From the NCBI RefSeq assembly GCF_003573545.1, contig NZ_QWET01000004.1, positions 310,001 through 374,000 on the forward strand: DNA of 64,000 nt. Reading direction: 5' to 3'. Of this stretch, positions 47,761-56,983 are shown in pieces. The position numbers and the translations under genes are program-made. Numbering within the stretch: the stretch's first letter is position 1; each line of letters starts with the position of its first letter. Source of the DNA: Mariniphaga sediminis. Lineage in GTDB: Bacteria > Bacteroidota > Bacteroidia > Bacteroidales > Prolixibacteraceae. The notes below the pieces were generated by a model. It had not been told where the DNA came from. It ran no database searches and worked only from the letters and a program-made list of their open reading frames with translations.

Positions 47761-47991
47761 ATGAAAAGCATTCTGACCTTGATTCGTCTTTTACAAAAAA
47801 AATATACTTGTTCAATCAGATATCCTTTGGGACACAATTTTTTTTGTTCAGGTTGGGTATTTGCATTTTTTTTCTTTTTTTTGTTAACTACAAACGCCTG
47901 TAAAACATGCAAATGCCCTGCCTATTCTGAAAAAACACCGGAAACAGAACAGCTAAAGCAAACAATTGCAATGGATAGTCGCAGCAGATAG
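47761..47991 (+). CDS. Possible small Cys-rich lipoprotein
   Basis: 76 residues from the ATG at 47761. A hydrophobic segment (WVFAFFFFFLLTTNAC) ends in a possible lipobox Cys and is followed by KTCKCPAYSEK, a short Cys-rich motif that I recall from tiny lipoproteins of Bacteroidota. The 40 residues before the hydrophobic part are unusual for a signal peptide. A TTG at 47827 would give a normal 26-residue signal. It would agree with a possible promoter, TTG at 47779, 21 bases, TATACTTG at 47803-47810. The signal region contains T8-C-T8, so the reading frame is sensitive to slippage or sequencing error. Function unknown. Confidence 0.45.
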   Translation: MKSILTLIRLLQKKYTCSIRYPLGHNFFCSGWVFAFFFFFLLTTNACKTCKCPAYSEKTPETEQLKQTIAMDSRSR

Positions 47992-48502
47992 TGAACAATA
48001 AAAATGGGTTTCTCTGTCATTTTATGAATAAAATTTTACACGCCTCTTTACACCCTCCTTCCCCCAAAAAAATGACTAAATAAAAATACCCCAATACAGA
48101 CAAGAAATACCAGAGGAATACATCTTTTAATACAAAATAGTCAACTAGCCCAAAAAACCAACAACTACTTTTCTAATTGCTATTATTTCTGAACACTGAA
48201 AAATCCGGATAATTTACTGACAAAAAATATTTTAGCCAAAATGAACCCCGCTGACATTTGAGTATTTGAACAGATCATTTGGGAGGGGTGTGTAAATTCC
48301 AACCAGTATCCAGTAAAAAACAGATGAGAGAAGATGTTCTTTTCCCGAATTAAAAACCGACATCGGAATTTTATATCGTTAATTTTTTTGCAACAGGAAG
48401 CGATATACTTTTATGCATTTCATATTTGGAACAAGAAATAAAGAAACTCTTTTAAATTAATATTAAAGTTGAATCATCAGGTGGTAAAATTAAACCTGAG
48501 AT

Positions 48503-48533
48503 TTGAATCTGTGGGAATTTAGTAGTTAATTTG
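48503..48533 (+). promoter_or_regulatory. Putative gapA promoter
   Basis: TTG (48503-48505), 20 bases, then TTAATTTG (48526-48533), one mismatch from TAnnTTTG. It leaves a leader of about 85 bases before the gapA ATG. Confidence 0.5.
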
Positions 48534-48588
48534 TATATGTTTCTGATTCAGGAATTAAACAATAATTTAAATCCTGAAAAGTTTTTAA

Positions 48589-49635
<1,047 letters not shown>

Positions 49636-49662
49636 TTTGCTATATTATATATGGTATAAAAA

Positions 49663-49686
49663 GGATGTCGGAAGGCATCCTTTTTT
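49663..49686. terminator. Terminator between gapA and the MacB-like gene
   Basis: GGATGTC and GGCATCC arms (7 bp, one G-T) with a GGAA loop, followed by six T residues and preceded by an A run; it serves both converging genes. Confidence 0.82.
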
Positions 49687-49687
49687 G

Positions 49688-50935
49688 TTATTCATACCTC
49701 AGTGATTCGATGGGGTCCAGCCGGGCTGCCATCTGAGCAGGGTAGTAACCGGAAATAACCCCTACCATAAAACAAAGAATTACCCCCACTGTAATCCATA
49801 TCCATGGAATAATAAACGGTGCACCGATGAGTACTGATACCATGTTCCCTGTAAGTATACCAATAACAATTCCCAGTACTCCTCCAATCTGCCCAATTAT
49901 GACTGCTTCGATCAAAAATTGCTGACGTACCGTAGAACCTTTGGCTCCAATAGCTTTCCGGACACCAACCTCGCGGGTACGCTCCGTAACCGAAACCAAC
50001 ATGATATTCATTAATCCTACAGCCGCCCCCAAAAGGGTTATCAGTCCGATGATGGTAGCCACCAAGGTAATATTACGGATATTATTAAGCAGAATATTGA
50101 CGAGGTTATCGCTTTTTTCAATATTAAAATCGGTTTGATCCAGCGGATTAAGTCCCCTTACATTGCGAAAAACAGCTTCGGCCTGCCCAATAGCCACTTC
50201 CATCACCTCAGGACGATCCACCATCACCTGGATACTAAAATTCATATTAGGCCGCGAAAAATAAGTTCGCGTGTTGGTGTAAGGGATAAAACATACCATA
50301 TCGTTGCTGATTCCCATTCCGCTACCTTTACTTTTAAGGGTACCAATTACCTTGTATTTTCCATTTCCGATGCTCACCACTTTCTGCAAAGGGTTCTCCC
50401 CTGGTTCAAAAAGTTGCCTTACCAGGTCACTGCCCAACAAAACCACACTTCTTCCGTTTTCAATTTCCGAATTATTGAAACTGCGCCCCTGGTTAATTTC
50501 GAATCCGGCAGTTTCCAGATAATTTCCATCAATTCCACGTACATTAACATTGGGATTGGTTTTTTGGTCATCATATTTTACAGTAGCATTTCCAGACGCA
50601 TGCACCGAAATGGCAGTAATGGCCGGAAATTCAAATTGCTCTTTGAAAGCATTGGCCTGGTAAAAGGAAATGTAAGAATAATTTTTTGTGCGGTAATGCT
50701 GGTTTCCCACCTGCACTCTCATTCCACGACTGGTAAGGGTAAAAGTATTCGCTCCCATAAAAGTAAACTCTTTCGTGATGGAATTTTTTATGGAATCTAT
50801 TGCGGTAAGAATACCAATCAAGGCTGTAATCCCCACAGCAATTATCAAAACGGTAAGCACTGTGCGAAGTAGATTACTACGAATCGAATGCATCGCAATC
50901 CTCACATTTTCAACAAATAAAGTCGCCTGTTGCAT
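49688..50935 (-). CDS. ABC transporter permease, MacB/FtsX family
   Basis: 415 residues. One N-terminal membrane helix ([22 protein letters not shown]), a large periplasmic MacB-type core domain (about 45-285), then three C-terminal helices of the FtsX domain with the conserved [21 protein letters not shown] loop. It ends [14 protein letters not shown], the usual tail of these permeases. Such proteins work with a separate ATPase in mechanotransmission or export of lipoproteins, peptides or drugs. The ATPase gene is not adjacent. A -7 element TAGTTTTG (51002-50995, minus strand) lies upstream without a clear partner element. Confidence 0.92.
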   Translation of the reverse strand: MQQATLFVENVRIAMHSIRSNLLRTVLTVLIIAVGITALIGILTAIDSIKNSITKEFTFMGANTFTLTSRGMRVQVGNQHYRTKNYSYISFYQANAFKEQFEFPAITAISVHASGNATVKYDDQKTNPNVNVRGIDGNYLETAGFEINQGRSFNNSEIENGRSVVLLGSDLVRQLFEPGENPLQKVVSIGNGKYKVIGTLKSKGSGMGISNDMVCFIPYTNTRTYFSRPNMNFSIQVMVDRPEVMEVAIGQAEAVFRNVRGLNPLDQTDFNIEKSDNLVNILLNNIRNITLVATIIGLITLLGAAVGLMNIMLVSVTERTREVGVRKAIGAKGSTVRQQFLIEAVIIGQIGGVLGIVIGILTGNMVSVLIGAPFIIPWIWITVGVILCFMVGVISGYYPAQMAARLDPIESLRYE

Positions 50936-51291
50936 GTTTCCTTATCTCCAGAAAGTATAATATTCTCCTCAATTGTAATGCTTCATTAGTGACACAAAAC
51001 TATCAAACATTACATTCATCCTATTTCATCCGAAAATGCAAAATTTGACGAACAGACGACGGAATTGTTCGATAATTTTTCACACTTAATGTTTTTTAAC
51101 ATTTTTTAAACTGAAGGAGAAAGCTCTTTTTTTTGAATTTTTTCGGCGACAACCCACCTCTTCAAATAGGTTATAAATCAGTTTTTTGAAATACTATTTA
51201 CTATCAATAAAAAAAGGAAAAACAAATTCCATCATCAATTTTATTGAACAGATGCCGCGTTTTTATTTTGTTTATTGATGGAAAAGCTTTT
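50936..51291. other. Divergent intergenic region upstream of the MacB-like and pRiA4b-like genes
   Basis: AT-rich with no gene. Contains the -7-like element noted for the permease and a short CGAACA/TGTTCG inverted repeat near 51052-51080 of doubtful meaning. Confidence 0.4.
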
Positions 51292-51299
51292 TAAATTTG
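51267..51299 (+). promoter_or_regulatory. Bacteroidota-type promoter of the pRiA4b ORF-3-like gene
   Basis: TTTG (51267-51270), 21 bases, TAAATTTG (51292-51299). Transcription would start about 51306, so an ATG at 51310 would be nearly leaderless; this supports the ATG at 51322. Confidence 0.65.
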
Positions 51300-51321
51300 A
51301 ACTTGTTATATGTTCAAGGTT

Positions 51322-51837
51322 ATGATTTATCATTTAAGAATCACTTCACCAGAAACCAAAAACTTTCACCTCGAAGTGGAAGTCGATGGGGAACATTCGT
51401 TTTTCGACCTACACTCTATCATCCAAAAAAGTACCGGTTTTGAGTCGCACCAACTCGCCTCTTTTTTTATACCTGACCAAAGTGGAAAAAAACAAAAAGA
51501 AATTTCACTATTGGATTTGGGAATGAATGGAGGCGCTTATTTCATCATGCAAAAGACAAAACTGTCTGACTTAATTGAATCGAAAGCGCAACAGATGATT
51601 TACACTTTTGATTTTATTAATGACAGATCATTGTATTTAGAACTAACTGGAATTGTTATGGAAAAAAATCTCAAAGAACCGTTAGTCACTCTGAAGCAGG
51701 GTGACGCCCCCGTACAGGTATTGGGCGAAGAGCCTGATGTACAGGAGGCAACCAAACTTCAGGAAGAAGAGGTTTTAATGGATTTTGGTATTTTAGATGA
51801 CTACAACGAACTTTACGGTGAGATGGAAGACTATTAA
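51322..51837 (+). CDS. Plasmid pRiA4b ORF-3-like / IS1096 TnpR-like family protein
   Basis: 171 residues from the ATG at 51322 (four codons after the first ATG, chosen because of the promoter position). The N-terminal part (MIYHLRITSPETKNFHLEVE, SFFDLHSIIQKSTGFESHQLASFF) matches the pRiA4b ORF-3 family, and the end is very acidic (EEEVLMDFGILDDYNELYGEMEDY). The family name comes from a mobile element passenger gene, but no insertion-sequence ends are seen here. In Bacteroidota this small acidic protein is commonly a chromosomal gene upstream of miaA, as it is here. Molecular function unknown. Confidence 0.8.
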   Translation: MIYHLRITSPETKNFHLEVEVDGEHSFFDLHSIIQKSTGFESHQLASFFIPDQSGKKQKEISLLDLGMNGGAYFIMQKTKLSDLIESKAQQMIYTFDFINDRSLYLELTGIVMEKNLKEPLVTLKQGDAPVQVLGEEPDVQEATKLQEEEVLMDFGILDDYNELYGEMEDY

Positions 51838-51932
51838 AGGTCTTCCTCTGTATGTCAAATTTATTCAGACTGTCCGGTTTCATTTTGGGCAGTCTTTTTT
51901 TTGCGCTTAATTTGCAGGTAAAACAGCAAAGT

Positions 51933-52841
51933 ATGTCCAAAACCCTTTTAATTATAACCGGCCCCACCGCCATCGGGAAAACCGACATCGCCATTGAGGC
52001 AGCCCAACACTTTAAAACCGAAATCGTCTCTGCCGACTCGCGGCAAATTTACCGCCAACTATCTATTGGAACTGCAGTACCAACTCCTTCCGAACTAGCC
52101 ACAATAAAACATCATTTTATTCATTCTCATTCGATTTTGGATAACTACAATGCCAGTCGGTACGAAACCGAAGCGCTGAATCTGCTTGAAAAACTTTTTG
52201 AAAAACACGATATCGTTGTAATGACAGGTGGCTCCATGCTGTACATCGAAGCAGTTTGCAAAGGCATAGACACAATGCCTGACGTGGATCCGGAACTACG
52301 AAAAAACCTGAAACAACGGTTGGAAACAGAAGGTATCGAAAGCCTGCGCCTGCAACTAAAAAAACTTGATCCGGTATATTACAATCAAGTGGATTTGAAA
52401 AACCCGGCGCGTATTGTTCATGCATTGGAAATTTGCCTGATGGCTGGCAAACCGTATTCTTCCTTTCGCTCCGCTCCCCTAAAAAAAAGGCCATTTACTA
52501 TTATTAAAACAGGCTTGAATGATGACCGCTCCGAATTGCACCGACGGATAAATGAACGCGTAGACAAAATGATAAATGAAGGATTGGAAGAGGAAGCCCG
52601 GATGGTTTTCCCTCTAAAACACCTTAATGCACTGAACACAGTTGGCTACCGCGAATTTTTTGCCTTTTTCAACAATGAAATTTCAAAAGAAAAAGCGATT
52701 GAGTTAATCAAACGTAACACCCGTCGTTATGCCCGCAAACAAATTACATGGTTTCGAAACGACCCGGAAATGACATGGTTCACTCCCAGGCAAACTCCGC
52801 AAATCATCGATTTTTTTGAGAATAATATACAGAGGAAATGA
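51933..52841 (+). CDS. miaA: tRNA dimethylallyltransferase
   Basis: 302 residues from the ATG at 51933 (MSKTLLIITGPTAIGKTDIA). The frame is open to 51852, but the extra 27 residues are a weak hydrophobic stretch absent from the family. P-loop GPTAIGKT, the DSRQIYRQLSIGTA motif, GGSMLYIEAVCKGID and the C-terminal RRYARKQITWFRND motif are all present. It adds a dimethylallyl group to A37 of tRNAs that read UNN codons. Its stop overlaps the NUDIX start (ATGA), so it heads a tightly coupled six-gene operon. Confidence 0.97.
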   Translation: MSKTLLIITGPTAIGKTDIAIEAAQHFKTEIVSADSRQIYRQLSIGTAVPTPSELATIKHHFIHSHSILDNYNASRYETEALNLLEKLFEKHDIVVMTGGSMLYIEAVCKGIDTMPDVDPELRKNLKQRLETEGIESLRLQLKKLDPVYYNQVDLKNPARIVHALEICLMAGKPYSSFRSAPLKKRPFTIIKTGLNDDRSELHRRINERVDKMINEGLEEEARMVFPLKHLNALNTVGYREFFAFFNNEISKEKAIELIKRNTRRYARKQITWFRNDPEMTWFTPRQTPQIIDFFENNIQRK

Positions 52842-53293
52842 AACATCCCGGCAATTTTATTATCCGTGTTTACGGAATTGTTCTGAATGAAAAAAATGAA
52901 GTACTTCTCACGGATGAATTTCAGATTGGTATGAAAATGACCAAATTTCCTGGAGGTGGCATCCACTTCGGCGAAGGAACTGTTGACTGCCTAAAAAGAG
53001 AATTCAGGGAAGAATGCAACGGCCAGGAAATTGATAACATCCGTCATTTTTATACAACTGACTATTTTCAGGAAGCTTTTTTCCACGACAACCATCAACT
53101 CATTAGCATTTACTACCTCGTCAACTTAAAAAAGCCAATCTGCTTTCCTATTTCAGAAAAACCATTCGATTTTGAAAAAATGGAAAACGGGAACCAAAGT
53201 TTTCGCTGGGTGAAATTAAAAGTGCTAAAAACAGATGATTTGTCATTCCCGATTGATAAATTTGTGGCAAACAAGTTAAAAGAGATATTTTGA
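52838..53293 (+). CDS. NUDIX hydrolase
   Basis: 151 residues. NUDIX box GGIHFGEGTVDCLKREFREE, with the last Gly of the consensus (REUxEExGU) replaced by Asn (REFREECN). The metal-binding Glu residues are in place, so activity is plausible. Substrates of the family are nucleoside diphosphates linked to another group. Its place between miaA and a GDP-heptose gene set suggests nucleotide-sugar housekeeping, but this is a guess. It overlaps miaA by ATGA and the next gene by TTGA. Confidence 0.9.
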   Translation: MKHPGNFIIRVYGIVLNEKNEVLLTDEFQIGMKMTKFPGGGIHFGEGTVDCLKREFREECNGQEIDNIRHFYTTDYFQEAFFHDNHQLISIYYLVNLKKPICFPISEKPFDFEKMENGNQSFRWVKLKVLKTDDLSFPIDKFVANKLKEIF

Positions 53294-54432
53294 AGACAGT
53301 AAAAATAATCGGGACTGCGTTTCCATTCAGGGGAGGTTTAGCGGCTTATAATGAACGCCTTGCCAGAGAATATTCAAAAGAAGGATACGATGTTACCATT
53401 GAAACTTTTACCTTGCAGTATCCCCAAATACTATTCCCCGGTAAAACACAATATGCTGAAGGTGAACCACCCAAAAACTTAAAAATCAGAAGAACAATCA
53501 ACTCAATAAACCCAATCAGCTGGCTTAAAACAGGGGAAAGAATAAAACGGGAAAAACCCGACCTGGTAATCTTTAAATATTGGCTGCCTTTTATGGCGCC
53601 CTGTTTTGGCACTATTGCGGCCCGCATTAAAAAGAACAAACATTCCAGAATCGTCTGCATTGCCGACAATATTATACCACACGAAAAACGATTTGCAGAC
53701 AACCTGCTGACAAAGTATTTCCTGAAAAAAATAGATGGGGTGGTCGCCCAGTCAAAAAGCGTTTTTAACGATGTCTTCAAGTTTACAGACAAACTTCCGG
53801 TAAAACTCTGCCCCCACCCTCTGTTCGATAATTTTGGGGAGGCAATCGAAAGGGAGAAGGCGCTAAAAATGCTGGAACTGGACCCGCAGCCAAAATACGT
53901 CTTGTTTTTTGGTTTTATCCGCGATTACAAAGGCCTTGATCTTTTATTGAAGGCATTTGCAGACCCTCGCATCATGCAGCTGAACGTAAAACTCATTGTC
54001 GCCGGTGAATTCTACACCGATTCAGAACCATACATGGAATTGATTGATAAGTTGCATTTAAAAGAGAAGGTGATTCTAAAAACGAATTTTATTTCAGATA
54101 AAGATGTAGGCATGTATTTCTGTGCTTCCGATATTGTAGCGCAGCCATATAAAAATGCAACGCAAAGCGGGGTAACCCAAATCGGTTATCACTTCAATAA
54201 ACCCATGTTGGTAACTAATGTTGGCGGCCTTCCGGAAATCATTCCGCATCAAGTAGTCGGCTATGTAACAGAACCAAACGAGAATGATATTGCCGATAGT
54301 TTATTCGACTTTTTTAGCAACGACAAAAAAAGTACCTTTGAAACCAACATTCAGGATGAAAAGAAAAAATTCCTGTGGTCGGCAATGACCAATGCAATTT
54401 CTGAAGTTCTTGATAAAATTGAAGAAAAATGA
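53290..54432 (+). CDS. Glycosyltransferase family 4 protein
   Basis: 380 residues. Start TTG at 53290 overlapping the NUDIX stop; no ATG or GTG is available near the conserved beginning KTVKIIGTAFPFRGGLAAYNE. The C-terminal GT-B half has YVLFFGFIRDYKGLDLLLKAF, VKLIVAGEFY and the donor-binding FCASDIVAQPYKNATQSGVTQIGY plus LVTNVGGLPEII. It is a retaining glycosyltransferase acting in the cytosol on a lipid- or glycan-linked acceptor. The three following genes make GDP-heptose precursors, so a heptosyl donor is an attractive but unproven idea. Confidence 0.9.
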   Translation: MKTVKIIGTAFPFRGGLAAYNERLAREYSKEGYDVTIETFTLQYPQILFPGKTQYAEGEPPKNLKIRRTINSINPISWLKTGERIKREKPDLVIFKYWLPFMAPCFGTIAARIKKNKHSRIVCIADNIIPHEKRFADNLLTKYFLKKIDGVVAQSKSVFNDVFKFTDKLPVKLCPHPLFDNFGEAIEREKALKMLELDPQPKYVLFFGFIRDYKGLDLLLKAFADPRIMQLNVKLIVAGEFYTDSEPYMELIDKLHLKEKVILKTNFISDKDVGMYFCASDIVAQPYKNATQSGVTQIGYHFNKPMLVTNVGGLPEIIPHQVVGYVTEPNENDIADSLFDFFSNDKKSTFETNIQDEKKKFLWSAMTNAISEVLDKIEEK

Positions 54433-55451
54433 TAATAAGGAGTAAAGCTCCTCTGCGCATAGGTTTTGCAGGTGGCGGAACAGATGTTTCTCCCTATTCC
54501 GATATTTACGGCGGCGCTATTTTGAATGCCACAATAAATATGTACGCCTACGCAACGATTATTCCGAGAAATGATAATAAGATTATTATCCGTGCAGCAG
54601 ACAAAAAAGAAAAAGTAGAATATGAATCGGCAGAAGAACTCCCTGTAAACGGGGAACTGGATCTGGCCAAAGCTGTTTACAATCGCATCGTTAAAAGATT
54701 TGGTACAGGAAAACTTGCTTTTGAAATCGTCACGTATGTAGATGCTCCTCCCGGCTCGGGGCTCGGTTCTTCCTCAACCCTTGTAACCGCCATAACGGGC
54801 GCTTTTGTTGAATGGCTTAACCTGCCCCTTGGAGAATACGATATCGCAAACCTTGCTTACATTGCAGAAAGAGTTGACTTACAATATGCAGGAGGGAAAC
54901 AAGATCAGTACGCTGCAACCTTTGGCGGATTCAACTTTATGGAATTTTACGATAATGACAAGGTCATTGTAAACCCTCTCCGCATCCGCAACAATATCCT
55001 GAACGAACTGGCATTCAATCTTGTACTCTATTATACAGGAACAAGCCGCCTTTCATCAAAAATTATTGAGAAACAGCAGAGCAGCATAAAAAATAAAAAA
55101 CAAACCTCTATTGAGGCAATGCACCAGACCAAAGAGATGGCCGTAGTAATGAAAGAAGCCATTCTTAAAGGAGAACTGGACAGGATTGGCTCAATTATGA
55201 TGGAAGCCTGGAATTATAAAAAAAGAATGGCCAGCGGAATATCAAACAAACAGCTGGACACTATTTACGATGCGGCCATAAAAGCAGGTGCCACGGGAGG
55301 CAAAATCAGCGGGGCAGGAGGCGGTGGTTTTATGTTCTTTTATTGTCCGGATAACACACGCTACAATGTTATATCAGAGCTTAAAAAATCCGGTGGGGTA
55401 ATTCAGCCTATCCAATTTACAAAAAGCGGTCTGAACAGTTGGAGCATCTAA
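54429..55451 (+). CDS. hddA: D-glycero-alpha-D-manno-heptose 7-phosphate kinase (GHMP family)
   Basis: 340 residues. GHMP motif 1 (APLRIGFAGGGTDVSPYSDIYGG), the glycine-rich ATP loop PPGSGLGSSSTLVTA, and motif 3 (KISGAGGGGFMFFYCP) are typical of HddA. It phosphorylates C1 of sedoheptulose-derived heptose 7-phosphate. Related kinases act on fucose or other sugars, but adjacency to gmhA and a guanylyltransferase fixes the pathway fairly well. It overlaps the preceding gene by ATGA. Confidence 0.92.
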   Translation: MIIRSKAPLRIGFAGGGTDVSPYSDIYGGAILNATINMYAYATIIPRNDNKIIIRAADKKEKVEYESAEELPVNGELDLAKAVYNRIVKRFGTGKLAFEIVTYVDAPPGSGLGSSSTLVTAITGAFVEWLNLPLGEYDIANLAYIAERVDLQYAGGKQDQYAATFGGFNFMEFYDNDKVIVNPLRIRNNILNELAFNLVLYYTGTSRLSSKIIEKQQSSIKNKKQTSIEAMHQTKEMAVVMKEAILKGELDRIGSIMMEAWNYKKRMASGISNKQLDTIYDAAIKAGATGGKISGAGGGGFMFFYCPDNTRYNVISELKKSGGVIQPIQFTKSGLNSWSI

Positions 55452-55461
55452 ATCTGCAGGA

Positions 55462-56037
55462 ATGATAGTTGACAAGATAAACGAAAGCATTATCGTAAAA
55501 AAACAGATGGCAGACGACCCTGCCTTTGTAAAAACCGTTGAAAAGACAATTGCGCTGTTAGTTGATGCCTTCCAGAATGGGCATAAAGTGCTCTTTTGCG
55601 GAAACGGTGGCAGTGCAGCGGACGCCCAGCATCTCGCAGCCGAACTTTCGGGCAGGTTTTATTTCGACCGGCCCCCTCTGCCTGCAGAAGCCTGCCATGT
55701 AAACTCCTCATTTTTAACCGCCGTTTCAAACGATTACAGCTTCGACCAGGTTTTTGCCCGTTACATAAATGCAATGGGAAACCGGGGAGATATTCTAATA
55801 GGCCTTTCTACTTCAGGAAATTCGACTAATGTGGTAGAGGCTTTTAAAACGGCTAAGGAACGAGGAATGATTTGTATCGGTTTTACAGGAAGCAAAGGGG
55901 GAAAGATGAAAGATTTGTCAGATGTACATATTTGCGTCCCGTCAGACGACACCCCAAGAATTCAGGAATCTCATATAACCATTGGACACATCATTTGCGA
56001 AATGGTTGAAAAAACACTTTTCGGGAATGTGCAATGA
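55462..56037 (+). CDS. gmhA: Sedoheptulose 7-phosphate isomerase
   Basis: 191 residues. SIS fold with CGNGGSAADAQHLAAELSGRF, the FLTAVSNDYSFDQVF segment, LIGLSTSGNSTNVVEA and the C-terminal IQESHITIGHIICEMVE, where the catalytic His lies. It converts sedoheptulose 7-phosphate to D-glycero-D-manno-heptose 7-phosphate, the first step of heptose synthesis. It starts ten bases after hddA and overlaps hddC by 11 bases. Confidence 0.97.
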   Translation: MIVDKINESIIVKKQMADDPAFVKTVEKTIALLVDAFQNGHKVLFCGNGGSAADAQHLAAELSGRFYFDRPPLPAEACHVNSSFLTAVSNDYSFDQVFARYINAMGNRGDILIGLSTSGNSTNVVEAFKTAKERGMICIGFTGSKGGKMKDLSDVHICVPSDDTPRIQESHITIGHIICEMVEKTLFGNVQ

Positions 56038-56734
56038 AGCTATTATACTTGCAGGCGGGGCCGGGACAAGGCTCAAAGGTGTTGTGCCCGATCGCCCCAA
56101 ACCCATGGCAGATATTGGCGGCAAACCTTTCCTGGAATACCTTCTTAACTACCTTTCCGTAAATCAAATAACCCGCGTTATCCTGAGCGTAGGTTTCAAA
56201 GCAGACCAAATAAAAAACCATTTCGGAAACAGATTTAAAAACATGGACATCTGCTATGTTGTGGAAGACATTCCATTGGGTACCGGGGGTGGAATACTCA
56301 AATCCGCAGAAAGGGTAACAGGTAACCATGCATTTATTGTAAACGGCGACACGCTGTTTAATATCGATCTGAAACGGCTGGCAGATTTCCACCGACAAAA
56401 AGGGGCGAGTCTTACCATTGCCCTGAAAAGAATGGAAGATGCCTCGCGATACGGATCGATTGAAGTCAATGAAACTGGGAGAATCAATGCATTTCGTGAA
56501 AAAGAGACAGGTATTAGTAACGCTTTTATTAACGGAGGAACATATATCATCTCCAAAAAAATATTGTTAAATTCCGGCCTTCCGGAAAAATTTTCATTCG
56601 AAAAAGATTTTCTTGAAAAAAAATACATACAAGAGGATTTCTTTGGGTTAGAATTTGACAACTATTTTATTGATATCGGAATTCCTTCAACCTACCAGCA
56701 AGCCCAAACCGACTTTTTGGATAAATTTTCCTGA
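56027..56734 (+). CDS. hddC: D-glycero-alpha-D-manno-heptose 1-phosphate guanylyltransferase
   Basis: 235 residues from the ATG at 56027 (MCNEAIILAGGAGTRLKG); the frame is open to 55982, but the upstream 15 residues come from within gmhA. Nucleotidyltransferase signature LAGGAGTRL, PKPMADIGGKPFLEYLL, VEDIPLGTGGGILKSAE, and the metal-binding NGDTLF are present. In this gene set it would form GDP-heptose. A phosphatase GmhB, needed between HddA and HddC, is not in the window. Last gene of the operon; no clear terminator follows. Confidence 0.9.
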   Translation: MCNEAIILAGGAGTRLKGVVPDRPKPMADIGGKPFLEYLLNYLSVNQITRVILSVGFKADQIKNHFGNRFKNMDICYVVEDIPLGTGGGILKSAERVTGNHAFIVNGDTLFNIDLKRLADFHRQKGASLTIALKRMEDASRYGSIEVNETGRINAFREKETGISNAFINGGTYIISKKILLNSGLPEKFSFEKDFLEKKYIQEDFFGLEFDNYFIDIGIPSTYQQAQTDFLDKFS

Positions 56735-56983
56735 TTAACACAGAAATAACAACGGTTAGAGCGAACAATTCTTTTTTGAAAAAAAGCAATATCTTAGCCG
56801 TGGTCAAAAAAACTGTGCCGGGGAAATATGAACGGTCCGGACAAAAATGGGATTATTATAAAATTTAAATTAACAGTTATTCTTTTTATCTGTTAATGAT
56901 TAGAGAGAATCTAAAATTTTAAAAACTTTGTATCAGGGAAGTTCAATAAAAATCGAAGTAAAAATATTTTAATTTAGGGACAG

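Noticed and set aside
47682-47912. A 76-codon minus-strand frame in the intergenic region
   Set aside because: Low-complexity Lys/Asn-rich product overlapping the more convincing plus-strand lipoprotein frame.
51310-51837. pRiA4b ORF-3/TnpR-like gene as part of an insertion sequence
   Set aside because: No transposase, terminal inverted repeats or target duplications are seen, and the miaA neighbourhood is ordinary.
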